A stretch of 64,000 bases of DNA from Marinomonas sp. CT5 (GTDB taxonomy: Bacteria > Pseudomonadota > Gammaproteobacteria > Pseudomonadales > Marinomonadaceae), in contig NZ_CP025572.1 of NCBI RefSeq assembly GCF_018336975.1, forward strand, positions 4,232,899 to 4,296,898, given 5' to 3'. The notes beneath the pieces are model-generated. The model worked only from the letters and a program-made list of their open reading frames with translations, made no database searches and was not told the DNA's origin. Made by a program: the position numbers and the translations under genes. Each line of letters begins with the position of its first letter. Position 1 is the first letter of the stretch. Below are positions 47,825 to 57,810 of this stretch, in pieces.

Positions 47825-50056
47825 ATGCCAGAGGCGCTTCTTACTCCTTATCCTTTTATCAAAGTCGCTTTGCCAGTACCAATGCGAACTTTGTTTGACT
47901 ACAAGGTCCCCAAAGCAATTGCCCTAAGGCACGAGCTAAAGCCAGGCATGCGCATCAAAGTCCCTTTTGGTAATAGCAGCCGCCTTGGTGTAATAGTCGC
48001 CTTAAGCGAAACCAGTGACTGGGATCCGGAACAAGTCAAACCACTCACCTCCTTACAAGATGAAAGCCCTGTTATTACTAAGGAACTAATGGCTTTGTGC
48101 GAATGGGCTGCACGCTACTATCACCATCCGATTGGTGATGTGATCTTTCACGCCTTACCGGTTTTACTGCGTAAAGGCGAAAGTGCCGAATTCCGTACAG
48201 AGAATTGGTGGTTCACCACACCAAAAGGACAAGCACTTCCTCTTGAACAGCTAAGCCGAGCACCTCGCCAACAAGACTTCTTAAGAGCGGTACAACAACA
48301 CCCTTATGGTTTGAGCCAGCACGCTACCTCAGTCTTAGACCTCGCGCCTGCGGCGGGAAAAAGTCTAGAAGAAAAAGGTCTACTGCGCCGAGAGCCTCGT
48401 TCGTTTAGTAAAGGTGGAGAGAAGCACGCACACCAAACGCAAGTTCCACCGACGCTCAACCCAGAGCAAATGCAGGCGACGGAACATTTATTAGATCACC
48501 GTCATCAGTTCAATGTTTCGCTATTGGACGGTGTGACAGGCAGCGGTAAAACAGAAGTCTTTTTACGAGTCATGGAAAAACTGATCGAGGAAGGCAAACA
48601 GGTTCTTGTGATGGTGCCGGAGATCGGCCTAACACCACAAACCCTAAAACGCTTTGAGATCCGCTTCAATACCGACATTGTCCTAATGCATTCTAATATG
48701 AGTGATCGAGAACGTTTGGATGCATGGTTATTAGCGGCGAGCGGCCATGCCAAAATTATCATAGGCACACGATCAGCGGCTTTTATCCCAGCCCCCAATC
48801 TTGGCATGATTGTCATTGATGAAGAACACGACACCTCTTACAAACAACATGAAGGGTTTCGTTATCACGCTCGCGACCTTGCGGTAAAACGCGCCCAAGC
48901 TCTTAATATTCCCGTGTTACTGGCTTCGGCCACACCCTCTTATGAGAGCCTAACCAATGCCCTACAAAAACGCTTTGCTTGGCTTAAATTGCGACAACGA
49001 GCCGGTAATGCAGATATTCCAGAAATGGAACGAGTAGACCTTCGAGGCCAAACCTTGATTCATGGTTTCAGTGAGCATGCGCTTGCTAGCATGAAGCTTT
49101 GTTTAGAACGAAAAGAACAGGTCTTAGTCTTTCTTAACCGTCGTGGTTACGCACCGACACTGATGTGTCACCAGTGTGGCTGGATAGCCGCCTGCGATCA
49201 TTGTGACGTTAACCTCACGGTGCATAAGCGAGCCAACAAACTCCACTGCCACCACTGCGACACCCAAAAAGCACTGATTCATACTTGCCCTGAATGTCAG
49301 TCAGAAGAATTATTTACCGTCGGCGAAGGCACGGAGCAAATTGAGACTCAACTCAATACCCTATTTAAAGATGTTCCGATTTTACGCATCGACCGTGATA
49401 GCACCCAGCGCAAATCTGCGATGGCAAAACTCACACAAAAAATTCATGAACATGATCAAGCGATTCTGATCGGCACGCAAATGCTGGCAAAAGGGCATCA
49501 CTTTCCTAATGTCACGTTGGTTATCATTATGGATGCGGATGCGGGACTCTTCTCCTCCGATTTCCGCGGTATGGAGCGTACCGCTCAGCTCATTACTCAA
49601 GTCGCGGGTCGTGCTGGACGCGCTAAAAAACCAGGACATGTATTACTGCAAACTTATCACCCGGATCATGCGGCTATCGAATGCTTATGTAACCTAGGTT
49701 ACGAACACTTTGCGATAGACGGCTTAGCTGAGCGCAAATCCCTGTCTTTGCCGCCGTTTTATCACCAAGTCATCATTCGCGCAGAATCTGGTAACGAGCA
49801 AGAAGCCATGCAGTTGTTATCCGCGATGCGCAATGACCTTGAGCCATACTTTGCCAAGGATATTTATCTCGTCGGCCCTTATGCTGCCATCATAGTGCGC
49901 AAGGCTGGCCAACATCGTGCCCTCATCTCCATCAAGTCCGCACAACGCGCCCCATTACACCAAGCGACTCAAATGATGAGCGATTGGTTAGAACGATCAA
50001 CAAAACAACACAGAATTCGCTTCGCAATTGATGTTGATCCACTGGAAACTTATTGA
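47825..50056 (+). CDS. priA: Primosomal replication helicase PriA
   Basis: A 743-residue 3'-5' helicase that restarts stalled replication forks. N-terminal DNA-binding part, then Walker A GVTGSGKTEVF, the DEEHD Walker B box, LLASATPSYES (motif III), the zinc-binding cysteine cluster (CHQCGWIAACDHCD, CHHC, CPEC) and GTQMLAKGHHFP, AGRAGR in the helicase C half. ATG with AAGGT upstream. Divergent from rpmE and followed by the ftsN-like gene. Confidence 0.97.
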   Translation: MPEALLTPYPFIKVALPVPMRTLFDYKVPKAIALRHELKPGMRIKVPFGNSSRLGVIVALSETSDWDPEQVKPLTSLQDESPVITKELMALCEWAARYYHHPIGDVIFHALPVLLRKGESAEFRTENWWFTTPKGQALPLEQLSRAPRQQDFLRAVQQHPYGLSQHATSVLDLAPAAGKSLEEKGLLRREPRSFSKGGEKHAHQTQVPPTLNPEQMQATEHLLDHRHQFNVSLLDGVTGSGKTEVFLRVMEKLIEEGKQVLVMVPEIGLTPQTLKRFEIRFNTDIVLMHSNMSDRERLDAWLLAASGHAKIIIGTRSAAFIPAPNLGMIVIDEEHDTSYKQHEGFRYHARDLAVKRAQALNIPVLLASATPSYESLTNALQKRFAWLKLRQRAGNADIPEMERVDLRGQTLIHGFSEHALASMKLCLERKEQVLVFLNRRGYAPTLMCHQCGWIAACDHCDVNLTVHKRANKLHCHHCDTQKALIHTCPECQSEELFTVGEGTEQIETQLNTLFKDVPILRIDRDSTQRKSAMAKLTQKIHEHDQAILIGTQMLAKGHHFPNVTLVIIMDADAGLFSSDFRGMERTAQLITQVAGRAGRAKKPGHVLLQTYHPDHAAIECLCNLGYEHFAIDGLAERKSLSLPPFYHQVIIRAESGNEQEAMQLLSAMRNDLEPYFAKDIYLVGPYAAIIVRKAGQHRALISIKSAQRAPLHQATQMMSDWLERSTKQHRIRFAIDVDPLETY

Positions 50057-50134
50057 TCTTGCCCTCATAATGTGCGCAACGTTCAATCCGTTTATTTTTA
50101 TTTATGCTAAAGCTAAAAGCAAAAAGTCCAAATT

Positions 50135-50740
50135 ATGTTTAATCCCGTTCAAATTGCAGCAAAAGGAAGTCGCCCCAAAAAAGGCGCAACACGTCGTACC
50201 CCACCGCCACCCAAACGTAAAACAGCATGGTGGTTATGGCTTCTTATTCCTGCAATTCTTGTTGCCTTTATTTACGGACTCATGCAGCTGAATCAAGTAA
50301 CGCCAAAGCCGAAAAAAGTAACGCCTATTGAAAAGCCCAAAGTAACATCAACGTCCAAACCCGCTGCAGTCAAAGAGAAAGTAAAAACAACGCCCAAAAA
50401 AGACACCTTTGAGTTTTATCAAATACTTCAAGATAGCGAGGTGGATACGAGTCACGTTGATGCATACCAATATACTCCTCGTGGTGAACAAGATTTCTAT
50501 TACATGCTTCAAGCGGCCTCCTTCCGTAATCCAGAAGATGCAGACCGCATGCGTGCCAAACTGATTTTATCTGGCATGGTCGAAACCAGCATTCGCAAAA
50601 CCATAGGCAAAGGAGAACAACCTTGGTACCGAGTGGTACTTGGTCCTTACGTATCACGTTCAAAAATGAATCGAGCGGAAGATAAGCTGGTATCCATGGA
50701 CATCGAATCCTACTCTTATAGGGTTAAAAAGGAGCAATAA
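50135..50740 (+). CDS. FtsN-like SPOR-domain division protein
   Basis: A 201-residue bitopic protein: short basic cytoplasmic part (KGATRRTPPPPKRK), one transmembrane helix (WWLWLLIPAILVAFIYGL, ~30-48), a Lys/Pro/Thr-rich linker, and a C-terminal SPOR domain (~118-198, YYMLQAASFRNPEDADRMRA). Domain order and place between priA and hslVU match ftsN, the late division activator. Confidence 0.82.
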   Translation: MFNPVQIAAKGSRPKKGATRRTPPPPKRKTAWWLWLLIPAILVAFIYGLMQLNQVTPKPKKVTPIEKPKVTSTSKPAAVKEKVKTTPKKDTFEFYQILQDSEVDTSHVDAYQYTPRGEQDFYYMLQAASFRNPEDADRMRAKLILSGMVETSIRKTIGKGEQPWYRVVLGPYVSRSKMNRAEDKLVSMDIESYSYRVKKEQ

Positions 50741-50805
50741 CCTTCCCCATCATCTTGTCTAGATTGCATACATAAAGTGAAAGCTCACTCTGTATGCAAT
50801 CCTTG

Positions 50806-50833
50806 CTTGAAATCTTCATGCTTGCCCCCATTT
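50806..50833 (+). promoter_or_regulatory. Sigma-32 heat-shock promoter of hslVU
   Basis: CTTGAAA, thirteen bases, CCCCATTT: an exact match to the heat-shock sigma factor consensus. It would start transcription near 50840, about 20 bases before hslV. Confidence 0.9.
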
Positions 50834-50859
50834 CGTTAGAATCGAAACTGGAGTAGACC

Positions 50860-51411
50860 ATGACAACAATTCTTACTGTACGCAAAGACAACCAAGTCGT
50901 CGTAGGCGGCGATGGACAAGTATCTTTAGGCAACACCGTGATGAAAGGCAACGCTCGTAAAGTCCGTCGCCTATACCATGGAGAAGTAATTGCCGGATTC
51001 GCTGGCGGTACAGCGGATGCCTTCACCCTATTTGAACGCTTCGAAGGTCAACTCGAAAAACACCAAGGCCACCTAGTACGCGCTGCGGTAGACCTAGCGA
51101 AAGACTGGCGATCCGATCGAGCTCTGCGCAAACTTGAAGCCATGCTGATCGTGGCTAACAAAGAAAGCACCTTAATTATTACTGGAACTGGTGATGTCGT
51201 TGAACCTCAGCACGGCGCTCTAGCCATTGGTTCAGGCGGCAACTTCGCCGAAGCCGCAGCCCGCGCCTTGATTGACAACACCGACTTATCCGCCAAAGAC
51301 ATCGTAGAGAAAAGTCTTAATATTGCCGCTGATATTTGTGTATTCACCAACCACAGCTTGACGATTGAAGAAATCACTATTGATGCACAGCTTGAAGACA
51401 AGTCTAAATAA
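50860..51411 (+). CDS. hslV: ATP-dependent protease peptidase subunit HslV
   Basis: 183 residues; forms the proteolytic double hexamer of the HslUV protease. After removal of Met the N-terminal nucleophile is T2 (TTILTVRKD), followed by [16 protein letters not shown] precedes the ATG. Co-transcribed with hslU from a sigma-32 promoter. Confidence 0.97.
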   Translation: MTTILTVRKDNQVVVGGDGQVSLGNTVMKGNARKVRRLYHGEVIAGFAGGTADAFTLFERFEGQLEKHQGHLVRAAVDLAKDWRSDRALRKLEAMLIVANKESTLIITGTGDVVEPQHGALAIGSGGNFAEAAARALIDNTDLSAKDIVEKSLNIAADICVFTNHSLTIEEITIDAQLEDKSK

Positions 51412-51487
51412 CACTCTATCCATATCGATAGACAGACTGTAAAGCGACACAGAAAACATCATTCAAGAACATAGAAGAGAATTGATA

Positions 51488-52810
51488 ATGAGCAGCATGA
51501 CCCCAAGAGAGACGGTTAACGCCTTAGACAACCACATTATTGGTCAACAAAAAGCAAAACGAGCCGTAGCTATCGCGCTGCGTAATCGCTGGCGTCGCAT
51601 GCAACTTCCGGAAGAAATGCGCGCCGAAGTCACCCCTAAAAACATTTTGATGATAGGGCCAACTGGTGTCGGTAAAACCGAAATCGCTCGTCGATTGGCA
51701 AAACTAGCCAATGCGCCTTTCATCAAAATTGAAGCCACTAAATTCACTGAAGTGGGTTATGTGGGTCGTGATGTTGAGTCCATCATCCGTGATTTGGTCG
51801 AAATGGCCATTAAAATGCTGCGTGAGCAAGAAACAGCAAAACTTCGTCATAAAGCAGAAGATGCAGCGGAAGACCGTATCTTAGATGTGCTACTACCACC
51901 GGCTCGTGGTGGCGATCCAGAACTGGAAGACAACAGCACACGCCAAACTTTTCGCAAGAAATTACGCGAAGGCCAATTGGATGATAAAGAAATCGACATC
52001 GACCTTGCTGATTCGCCAATGGGCGTCGAAATCATGACCCCACCAGGCATGGAAGAAATGACCAGCCAGCTGCAAAATATGTTTTCTAGCTTTGGCTCTC
52101 AGAAAACCAAAAAGCGCAAAATGAAAGTCAAAGAAGCGCTGCGCCAAGTTCGTGATGAAGAAGCGGCGAAACTGGTCAATGAAGAAGAGTTAAAAGCCCG
52201 TGCTGTAGAAGCCGTAGAACAGAATGGCATTGTTTTCTTAGATGAAATCGATAAAGTCGCGAAAAGCTCTGACCGTTCTGGTGGTGAAGTTTCCCGCGAA
52301 GGTGTTCAGCGTGACCTTCTTCCTTTGGTGGAAGGTTGTACCGTCAGCACTAAATACGGCATGATCAAAACCGATCATATTCTGTTTATTGCATCAGGTG
52401 CCTTCCACCTATCGAAACCATCAGATTTGATTCCTGAGCTGCAAGGTCGTTTACCTATTCGCGTAGAATTGGATGCGCTGACAGTAGAAGATTTCAAACG
52501 CATTTTGGTTGAGCCAAGTGCTTCTTTAACAAAGCAGTACGTAGCTTTAGCGAAAACCGAAAGCATCAATTTAAACTTCACTGACGAGGGCATTCACCGC
52601 ATTGCCGAGATTGCTTTCCAAGTGAATGAGCGTACAGAAAACATTGGTGCTCGTCGCTTACATACCGTGCTTGAGCGCCTTCTTGAGGAAGTCTCTTATT
52701 CCGCCAGCGATATGCCGAATGACCAAGTCGTGGATGTCACCGCGGCGTATGTTGATGAGCAACTTGGTGAAATTGTCAAAAATGAAGACCTGAGCCAATA
52801 TATTCTGTAA
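51488..52810 (+). CDS. hslU: ATP-dependent protease ATPase subunit HslU
   Basis: 440 residues; the AAA+ unfoldase partner of HslV. Walker [10 protein letters not shown] at residues ~57-65, Walker [13 protein letters not shown], the pore motif GYVGRDVES, and the C-terminal end with EDLSQYIL that docks into HslV. ATG 51488 matches the family start ([10 protein letters not shown]); a TTG two codons earlier is not needed. Terminator follows. Confidence 0.97.
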   Translation: MSSMTPRETVNALDNHIIGQQKAKRAVAIALRNRWRRMQLPEEMRAEVTPKNILMIGPTGVGKTEIARRLAKLANAPFIKIEATKFTEVGYVGRDVESIIRDLVEMAIKMLREQETAKLRHKAEDAAEDRILDVLLPPARGGDPELEDNSTRQTFRKKLREGQLDDKEIDIDLADSPMGVEIMTPPGMEEMTSQLQNMFSSFGSQKTKKRKMKVKEALRQVRDEEAAKLVNEEELKARAVEAVEQNGIVFLDEIDKVAKSSDRSGGEVSREGVQRDLLPLVEGCTVSTKYGMIKTDHILFIASGAFHLSKPSDLIPELQGRLPIRVELDALTVEDFKRILVEPSASLTKQYVALAKTESINLNFTDEGIHRIAEIAFQVNERTENIGARRLHTVLERLLEEVSYSASDMPNDQVVDVTAAYVDEQLGEIVKNEDLSQYIL

Positions 52811-52820
52811 TAAACCCGCT

Positions 52821-52852
52821 AAACAGCCCTTTCAGCGAAAGGGCTGTTTTAC
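52821..52852 (+). terminator. Terminator of hslVU
   Basis: AACAGCCCTTTC pairs with GAAAGGGCTGTT around a short loop, followed by T residues. Confidence 0.88.
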
Positions 52853-52886
52853 TATGTAATGAGCAAAGGCTAGGCAAGGAAACATC

Positions 52887-53270
52887 ATGGCAACACCAGT
52901 GCCAACCCAAATCAATTATCATAAACAGTCTCGTGAGTTAGCGATCACTTTCGCTGACGGGCAAATTTTTCGGCTTAGTGCTGAGTTTTTAAGAGTCCAC
53001 TCGCCCTCGGCTGAAGTTCGCGGTCACGGCCTGCAAATGCCCATATTGCAATACGGCAAAAAGAACGTCGCCATCAATAATGTTGAAGGTGCAGGCAATT
53101 ATGCACTGAAAATTTCCTTTGATGATGGTCACGACACAGGTCTTTATACGTGGGAATATCTCTACAATATTGGTAAAAATCACGATGAGCTTTGGCAAAT
53201 GTACCTAGATCGCCTTGAAAAAGAAGGTCAGACGCGTGACACTTCAGTGATTCAAATTCATCAGATTTAG
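52887..53270 (+). CDS. DUF971 / GBBH-like N-terminal domain protein
   Basis: 127 residues of the DUF971 family. Conserved LAITFADGQIFRLSAEFLRV, HSPSAEVRGHG, and SFDDGHDTGLYTWEYLY are visible. The gamma-butyrobetaine hydroxylase N-terminal fold is found alone in many bacteria, typically just before ubiE; its function there is not firmly known. Next gene is ubiJ. Confidence 0.9.
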   Translation: MATPVPTQINYHKQSRELAITFADGQIFRLSAEFLRVHSPSAEVRGHGLQMPILQYGKKNVAINNVEGAGNYALKISFDDGHDTGLYTWEYLYNIGKNHDELWQMYLDRLEKEGQTRDTSVIQIHQI

Positions 53271-53306
53271 TTTTATCCTAACTCAATTATCACCGAGAAA
53301 AATTTT

Positions 53307-53927
53307 ATGGGTTCAATCAGTTTATCGGCACTTAGCGCGATGGAAAAGGCTATTAACTTAGCCCTTAAACAAGACTTGCCCTCACAAGACCGCCTAAGCA
53401 AATTAGCTGGACAGCAAGTTTTCCTCTATGTAGAGGACTTTTCCTTTATTCTGCAGATTCACATCCTGGAAGAAGGCGTCATGCTCAATCGCCCTGAAAG
53501 CTTAGAGGAAATCGAGCTCGACCCAAGACTCGACACTCTAGTGCAAGGTCCTAGCGCAGCGTATCGCAAGCTACTTGAAGGTGATGGCTTCTTTGACGGA
53601 GACTTGCGTATTCAAGGTAATGCTCAAGCGCTCATGACATTGCATAAAGTGATGGAGAATTTTGAGTTTGATTGGGAAGGGTTATTGGCGGATCACATCG
53701 GCGATTTATCCGCAGCCACTTTAGCTCGCTTACTTCGAACTCAGTGGTCATGGGGTAAAGAGTTCGCCACAAAGACCAGAATTCAATTAGTTCAGCACCT
53801 ACAAAGTGACAGCCAGCTGCTACCAAGCAAAATAGAATTCGACAGCTTCGTCGATGAAATGGAACGCTTCGGCACCTTGATTGATCGTGCTGAAGCGAAG
53901 CTTAGAATTCTTGAGAAGAAAAGCTAA
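53307..53927 (+). CDS. ubiJ: Ubiquinone biosynthesis accessory factor UbiJ
   Basis: A 206-residue SCP2-domain protein. The N-terminal ~100 residues form the lipid-binding SCP2 fold (YRKLLEGDGFFDGDLRIQGN); the C-terminal part is helical (DEMERFGTLIDRAEAKLRIL), as in UbiJ, which helps assemble the Coq-like Ubi complex. In most relatives the order is ubiE-ubiJ-ubiB; neither ubiE nor ubiB adjoins it here. Confidence 0.83.
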   Translation: MGSISLSALSAMEKAINLALKQDLPSQDRLSKLAGQQVFLYVEDFSFILQIHILEEGVMLNRPESLEEIELDPRLDTLVQGPSAAYRKLLEGDGFFDGDLRIQGNAQALMTLHKVMENFEFDWEGLLADHIGDLSAATLARLLRTQWSWGKEFATKTRIQLVQHLQSDSQLLPSKIEFDSFVDEMERFGTLIDRAEAKLRILEKKS

Positions 53928-53948
53928 CACCGCTTTTCTTCTCTCGCG

Positions 53949-54818
53949 CTATTTCTCGCTTGGCTTTGCTCGACTGAAATACACACCAACAATCGTTATC
54001 ACAAAGCCGATAATCTGAATCATGGTCATAGATTCACTAAATAAAAAGTAACTTTCTACTGCGGCCAAGGGTGGTGCCAGTAATAACATAGTCGTCACCT
54101 GGGATGCTCTGACTTTTCTCAATAGCCACACCATCAAGAAAACACCACCTCCCGACAAAACCAGCACGCCCCATATAACGAGCAAGAACGACTCGAATTG
54201 GACTTTAAATAACGTCTCGCCCAGCAGCAACATAAAACCAATAGACACCACACTGGCGGCCAGGTTTTGTATCGCCATAGAACTAAAAATATCAGACGAT
54301 GAAATGGACATTTTTTGATAAGTCACACCAAGAGACAGGGTAAATATCGCAGCACAAGCTAAGGTAAACGTCAGCAAAGTCACACCACCATGAGTCATGT
54401 CTAACTCTAGTGCTGGACTGACAACCAGTGCGAGCCCCACAATGCCTACCAACATCCCCATGACACCTTTCATGGATGTCTTCTCTTTGATTAGCAAAAA
54501 GGCCAGCAAGGTCACCATAGCAGGCTGCAACGCGCCAATGAGCGCCATAACGCCTGCGGGCAGACCTTTCGCAATCGCAACGTATGCGAAGCCTAAATAA
54601 AAGCCATTCATCAGCATACCCGCAATAATATGCTTAGGTAATTCCTGCCACTCAGGAAAACGTCGACGTTGCCACAGGGCGATAGTGAGAAATAATAAAC
54701 CAGAAAGGACAAAACGAACGCTTAAAAAAACGTTGGGATCAATCAGACCGACAATGAGTTTGCCCGTGATAAAGCCGGTGGACCAGATTAACACCAAGAG
54801 CAGGTATAAAAATGCCAT
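53949..54818 (-). CDS. EamA/DMT-family transporter
   Basis: A 289-residue inner-membrane protein with ten predicted helices in two EamA repeats (LLVLIWSTGFITGKLIVG starts the first; LTFTLACAAIFTLSLGVTYQ the second). Drug/metabolite superfamily exporter; substrate unknown. It is convergent with ubiJ and starts 23 bases after the asparaginase gene, so the two may be co-transcribed. Confidence 0.88.
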   Translation of the reverse strand: MAFLYLLLVLIWSTGFITGKLIVGLIDPNVFLSVRFVLSGLLFLTIALWQRRRFPEWQELPKHIIAGMLMNGFYLGFAYVAIAKGLPAGVMALIGALQPAMVTLLAFLLIKEKTSMKGVMGMLVGIVGLALVVSPALELDMTHGGVTLLTFTLACAAIFTLSLGVTYQKMSISSSDIFSSMAIQNLAASVVSIGFMLLLGETLFKVQFESFLLVIWGVLVLSGGGVFLMVWLLRKVRASQVTTMLLLAPPLAAVESYFLFSESMTMIQIIGFVITIVGVYFSRAKPSEK

Positions 54819-54841
54819 GTAAATTCCCTTTTCGTTTTCCC

Positions 54842-55810
54842 TTAAGAAAAACGTCTTTTTACTTCTTCACTCGAAAGGCCTAAACCGATCAAAAAATTCA
54901 GCGTCACAAACGCGGCTTCGTAGGTCATATCTGTGCCTGAGATCACCCCAGCTTCAACTAAGGCAGAACCCGCGGCATAAGCCCCCGCTGCCACACTACC
55001 AGCACCACATTGACTGACATTCACAATCACCACACCACGTTCAGAAGCCGATTTCAGCAAGGCCAAAAGTGCTGGGTCTTTGTCTGGAGCGTTACCTGCG
55101 CCATAACTTAATAGCACAGCGCCTTTGACACTATCGCCCAATAGCCCTTGCCAATGGGAAGCCTGAACGCCAGGGTAAACCGGCAAAATGGTGACACAGC
55201 CTTCTCTCATCTCAGGAATCAGAACCTGCATGGGCGGCTTCATCAGTTCCACGGATCGCCAACGCCAATCGATCCCCAAGACCCCACGCTCTGGGCAGTT
55301 TGGCGAGCTGAAAGCTTGCCAATCACTGGTGTGCGCTTTATGGGCACGATCTCCCTCAATCAAGCGTCCAGCGAAAAACAAATACACACCATTAACGCCT
55401 TCTTCACAAGCGGAAATGGCGCCCATCACATTAATCATGGCATCGGTTCGCACCTTGTACATAGGCACTTGCGAGCCAGTTACTATGATAGGTTTATCGC
55501 TGTGGGCAAACATTAACGTCAAGGCCGCTGAAGTGTAAGCCATGGTGTCTGTGCCATGTAAAACAACAAAGGCATCGAATTCATGCCATTTGCTTTCAAT
55601 ATCTCGAGCGATGGTTTGCCAATCTTTTGGTGTCGCATTTGAGGAATCAATTAATTCTGGGTAGCTTGAGATGACAAAGTCATGACTAAGTTCATCAGCT
55701 TCATTTAAATGTTGGGTAAGATGATCAGCAAACGCCGCATCGGGGATCAAGCCTTGGTCTGAAGGCACCATACCAATCGTGCCACCAGTGTAGGCAATAT
55801 AAATTTTCAT
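54842..55810 (-). CDS. L-asparaginase, type I cytoplasmic
   Basis: 322 residues; hydrolyses asparagine to aspartate and ammonia. First catalytic motif YTGGTIGM at residues ~8-15, second VVLHGTDTMAYTSAAL near 83-98, and the substrate loop TGSQVPMYKVRTDA. No signal peptide, which marks it as the cytoplasmic AnsA type. Confidence 0.92.
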   Translation of the reverse strand: MKIYIAYTGGTIGMVPSDQGLIPDAAFADHLTQHLNEADELSHDFVISSYPELIDSSNATPKDWQTIARDIESKWHEFDAFVVLHGTDTMAYTSAALTLMFAHSDKPIIVTGSQVPMYKVRTDAMINVMGAISACEEGVNGVYLFFAGRLIEGDRAHKAHTSDWQAFSSPNCPERGVLGIDWRWRSVELMKPPMQVLIPEMREGCVTILPVYPGVQASHWQGLLGDSVKGAVLLSYGAGNAPDKDPALLALLKSASERGVVIVNVSQCGAGSVAAGAYAAGSALVEAGVISGTDMTYEAAFVTLNFLIGLGLSSEEVKRRFS

Positions 55811-55875
55811 CTGCTGATTTTTCCTCTTTGTTAATCCTAATTACTAGGCGGATTATGTCACTTAAGATGTAAAAC

Positions 55876-55912
55876 ATAAAAGGCGCTATTCGAACAGAAA
55901 AGCGCCTTTTAT
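55876..55912 (-). terminator. Terminator of argS
   Basis: AAAAGGCGCT pairs with AGCGCCTTTT over a thirteen-base loop, T run on the minus strand. Confidence 0.8.
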
Positions 55913-55943
55913 TGCTTCATTAAAGCGAAACGGTAGAGAAATT

Positions 55944-57677
55944 TTACATGCGCTCTAGGGTTTCAATTCCCAACAAAGACAAGCCAAGTTTCAAGGTTGA
56001 AGCGGTATTCAACGCCAACTGTAAGCGACTGTTTTTCACGTCGTCTTCGGCATTCAAAATAGGACAAGCTTCATAGAACGTCATGAAGGTTCCTGCTAAA
56101 TCGTACAAGTAAGCACATAAGAAATGCGGCATACCATCGTTAGCGACTTGTTGAATAGCTTCTTCAAACTGACATAACTTAACCGCCAAAGCACGCTCTT
56201 GTGGCTCGTCGATCGAAATCTCGCCTGTCAAATTAGCCACATCGATTTCTGAACGCTTCACAATACTTGCCACACGAGAATAAGCATACAACAAGTAAGG
56301 TGCCGTGTTGCCTTCGAAACTCAACATAGAGTCCCAATTAAAGACATAATCACTGGTACGGTTCTTCGATAAATCCGCGTATTTAACCGACGCAATACCA
56401 ACCACTCGACCGATGTTACGCAGCTCTTCTTCCTCCATTTCTGGATTCTTAGAGGCCACTAGTTGATACGCACGCTCTTGCGCTTCTTCCAATAAAGAAG
56501 ACAATTTCGCCACACCGCCAGAACGGGTTTTGAATGGTTTGCCATCACTGCCCATCACAGTACCAAACGGCATGTGCTCTAATTGTGTTTCAGGTTTCAC
56601 AAAGCCTGCCTTACGAGACAAGGTGAAAATTTGCTGGAAATGCAAAGACTGACGTGCATCCACAAAGTACAAAACACGATTCGCATTCAAAGTATGCTGA
56701 CGGAAACGTACCGCTGCCAAATCCGTTGTGGCATATAGGAAACCGCCACCGGTCTTTTGTACGATAATCGGTGTGATTTCACCGTCTTTGTTTGCAAACT
56801 CTTCCATGAAGACACACTGTGCGCCATTGGATTCTTGCAACAAATCTTGTTCTTTCAGTTCATTAACCACATTGGCTAAGTCATCGTTGTAAGCACTTTC
56901 TGGCATCACGTGCTGACGCTCCAAAGACACACCAAGCATTTTGTATGTCTCTTCACAGTGCGTCAGAGAGATGTTGATAAACTCATCCCAAAGCGCCAAA
57001 CACTCTTCATCTCCAGACTGCAACGCCACCACCAACTCACGAGAGCGAGTAGCAAAAGCGTCATCCTCATCGAAGCAGGTTTTCGCCGCGCGGTAAAAGG
57101 TTTCTAGATCCGAAAGCGCCATGCTGATGGTGGCATTTTCAGAACGTAAACGCTCCATATACGCCAACAACATACCAAACTGCGTGCCCCAATCACCCAC
57201 ATGGTTTTGACGCACCACATGATGACCAAAAAACTCTAACGTACGAACAACGGCATCACCAATCACCGTTGAACGAAGGTGTCCAACGTGCATTTCTTTC
57301 GCAAGGTTGGGGGAAGAATAATCCACCACAACCGTTTCTGGTGCATCAACAGGATTGACATCAAGACGTTCGCTTGTGCGCAATTGCGTCAGTTCTTTGC
57401 TCAACCACACGTTCTTCAAGAAAATATTGATAAAACCAGGTCCTGCGATTTCCACTTTTTCAGCAAGGTCAGACAGGTCTAATTTATCTAATGTGGCTTG
57501 AGCAAAATCACGTGGATTCATTTTCAAGGCTTTTGCCGCGCCCATGATACCGTTGGCTTGATAATCACCAAATTGAACTTTTGCAGATTGACGCACTAAC
57601 GCTTGTGCCGTATCAGACGCGCCAGCGGCAACCATAGCCGCTTGAATGCGTTGATTTAGAAGTGTTTGAATATTCAC
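55944..57677 (-). CDS. argS: Arginyl-tRNA synthetase
   Basis: 577 residues, class I synthetase. Add-1 N-terminal domain (VRQSAKVQFGDYQANGIMGA); HIGH motif as HVGHLRSTVIGD; the KMSK-like loop as GSDGKPFKTRSGG; C-terminal anticodon-binding domain with LLYAYSRVASI. The start is GTG 57677, because NIQTLLNQRIQAAM right after it matches the family start; upstream in-frame codons are not supported. A strong hairpin precedes the gene. Confidence 0.95.
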   Translation of the reverse strand: MNIQTLLNQRIQAAMVAAGASDTAQALVRQSAKVQFGDYQANGIMGAAKALKMNPRDFAQATLDKLDLSDLAEKVEIAGPGFINIFLKNVWLSKELTQLRTSERLDVNPVDAPETVVVDYSSPNLAKEMHVGHLRSTVIGDAVVRTLEFFGHHVVRQNHVGDWGTQFGMLLAYMERLRSENATISMALSDLETFYRAAKTCFDEDDAFATRSRELVVALQSGDEECLALWDEFINISLTHCEETYKMLGVSLERQHVMPESAYNDDLANVVNELKEQDLLQESNGAQCVFMEEFANKDGEITPIIVQKTGGGFLYATTDLAAVRFRQHTLNANRVLYFVDARQSLHFQQIFTLSRKAGFVKPETQLEHMPFGTVMGSDGKPFKTRSGGVAKLSSLLEEAQERAYQLVASKNPEMEEEELRNIGRVVGIASVKYADLSKNRTSDYVFNWDSMLSFEGNTAPYLLYAYSRVASIVKRSEIDVANLTGEISIDEPQERALAVKLCQFEEAIQQVANDGMPHFLCAYLYDLAGTFMTFYEACPILNAEDDVKNSRLQLALNTASTLKLGLSLLGIETLERM

Positions 57678-57734
57678 AGGGAGACCTTTAAACAGTAAGT
57701 TTGTCGCATACAATAGCGACACACTAGAATCACA

Positions 57735-57766
57735 CAGCCCTCTGACCGTCACCAATCAGAGGGCTG
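57735..57766 (-). promoter_or_regulatory. Strong hairpin between ilvA and argS
   Basis: CAGCCCTCTGA pairs perfectly with TCAGAGGGCTG around ten bases, 58 bases upstream of the argS start. No proper T run follows on the minus strand; it may be an incomplete ilvA terminator or a leader structure for argS. Confidence 0.5.
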
Positions 57767-57810
57767 AATTCAAAAAATAATTGCGCTAATGATAACCGAT
57801 TTTCCCGCTT

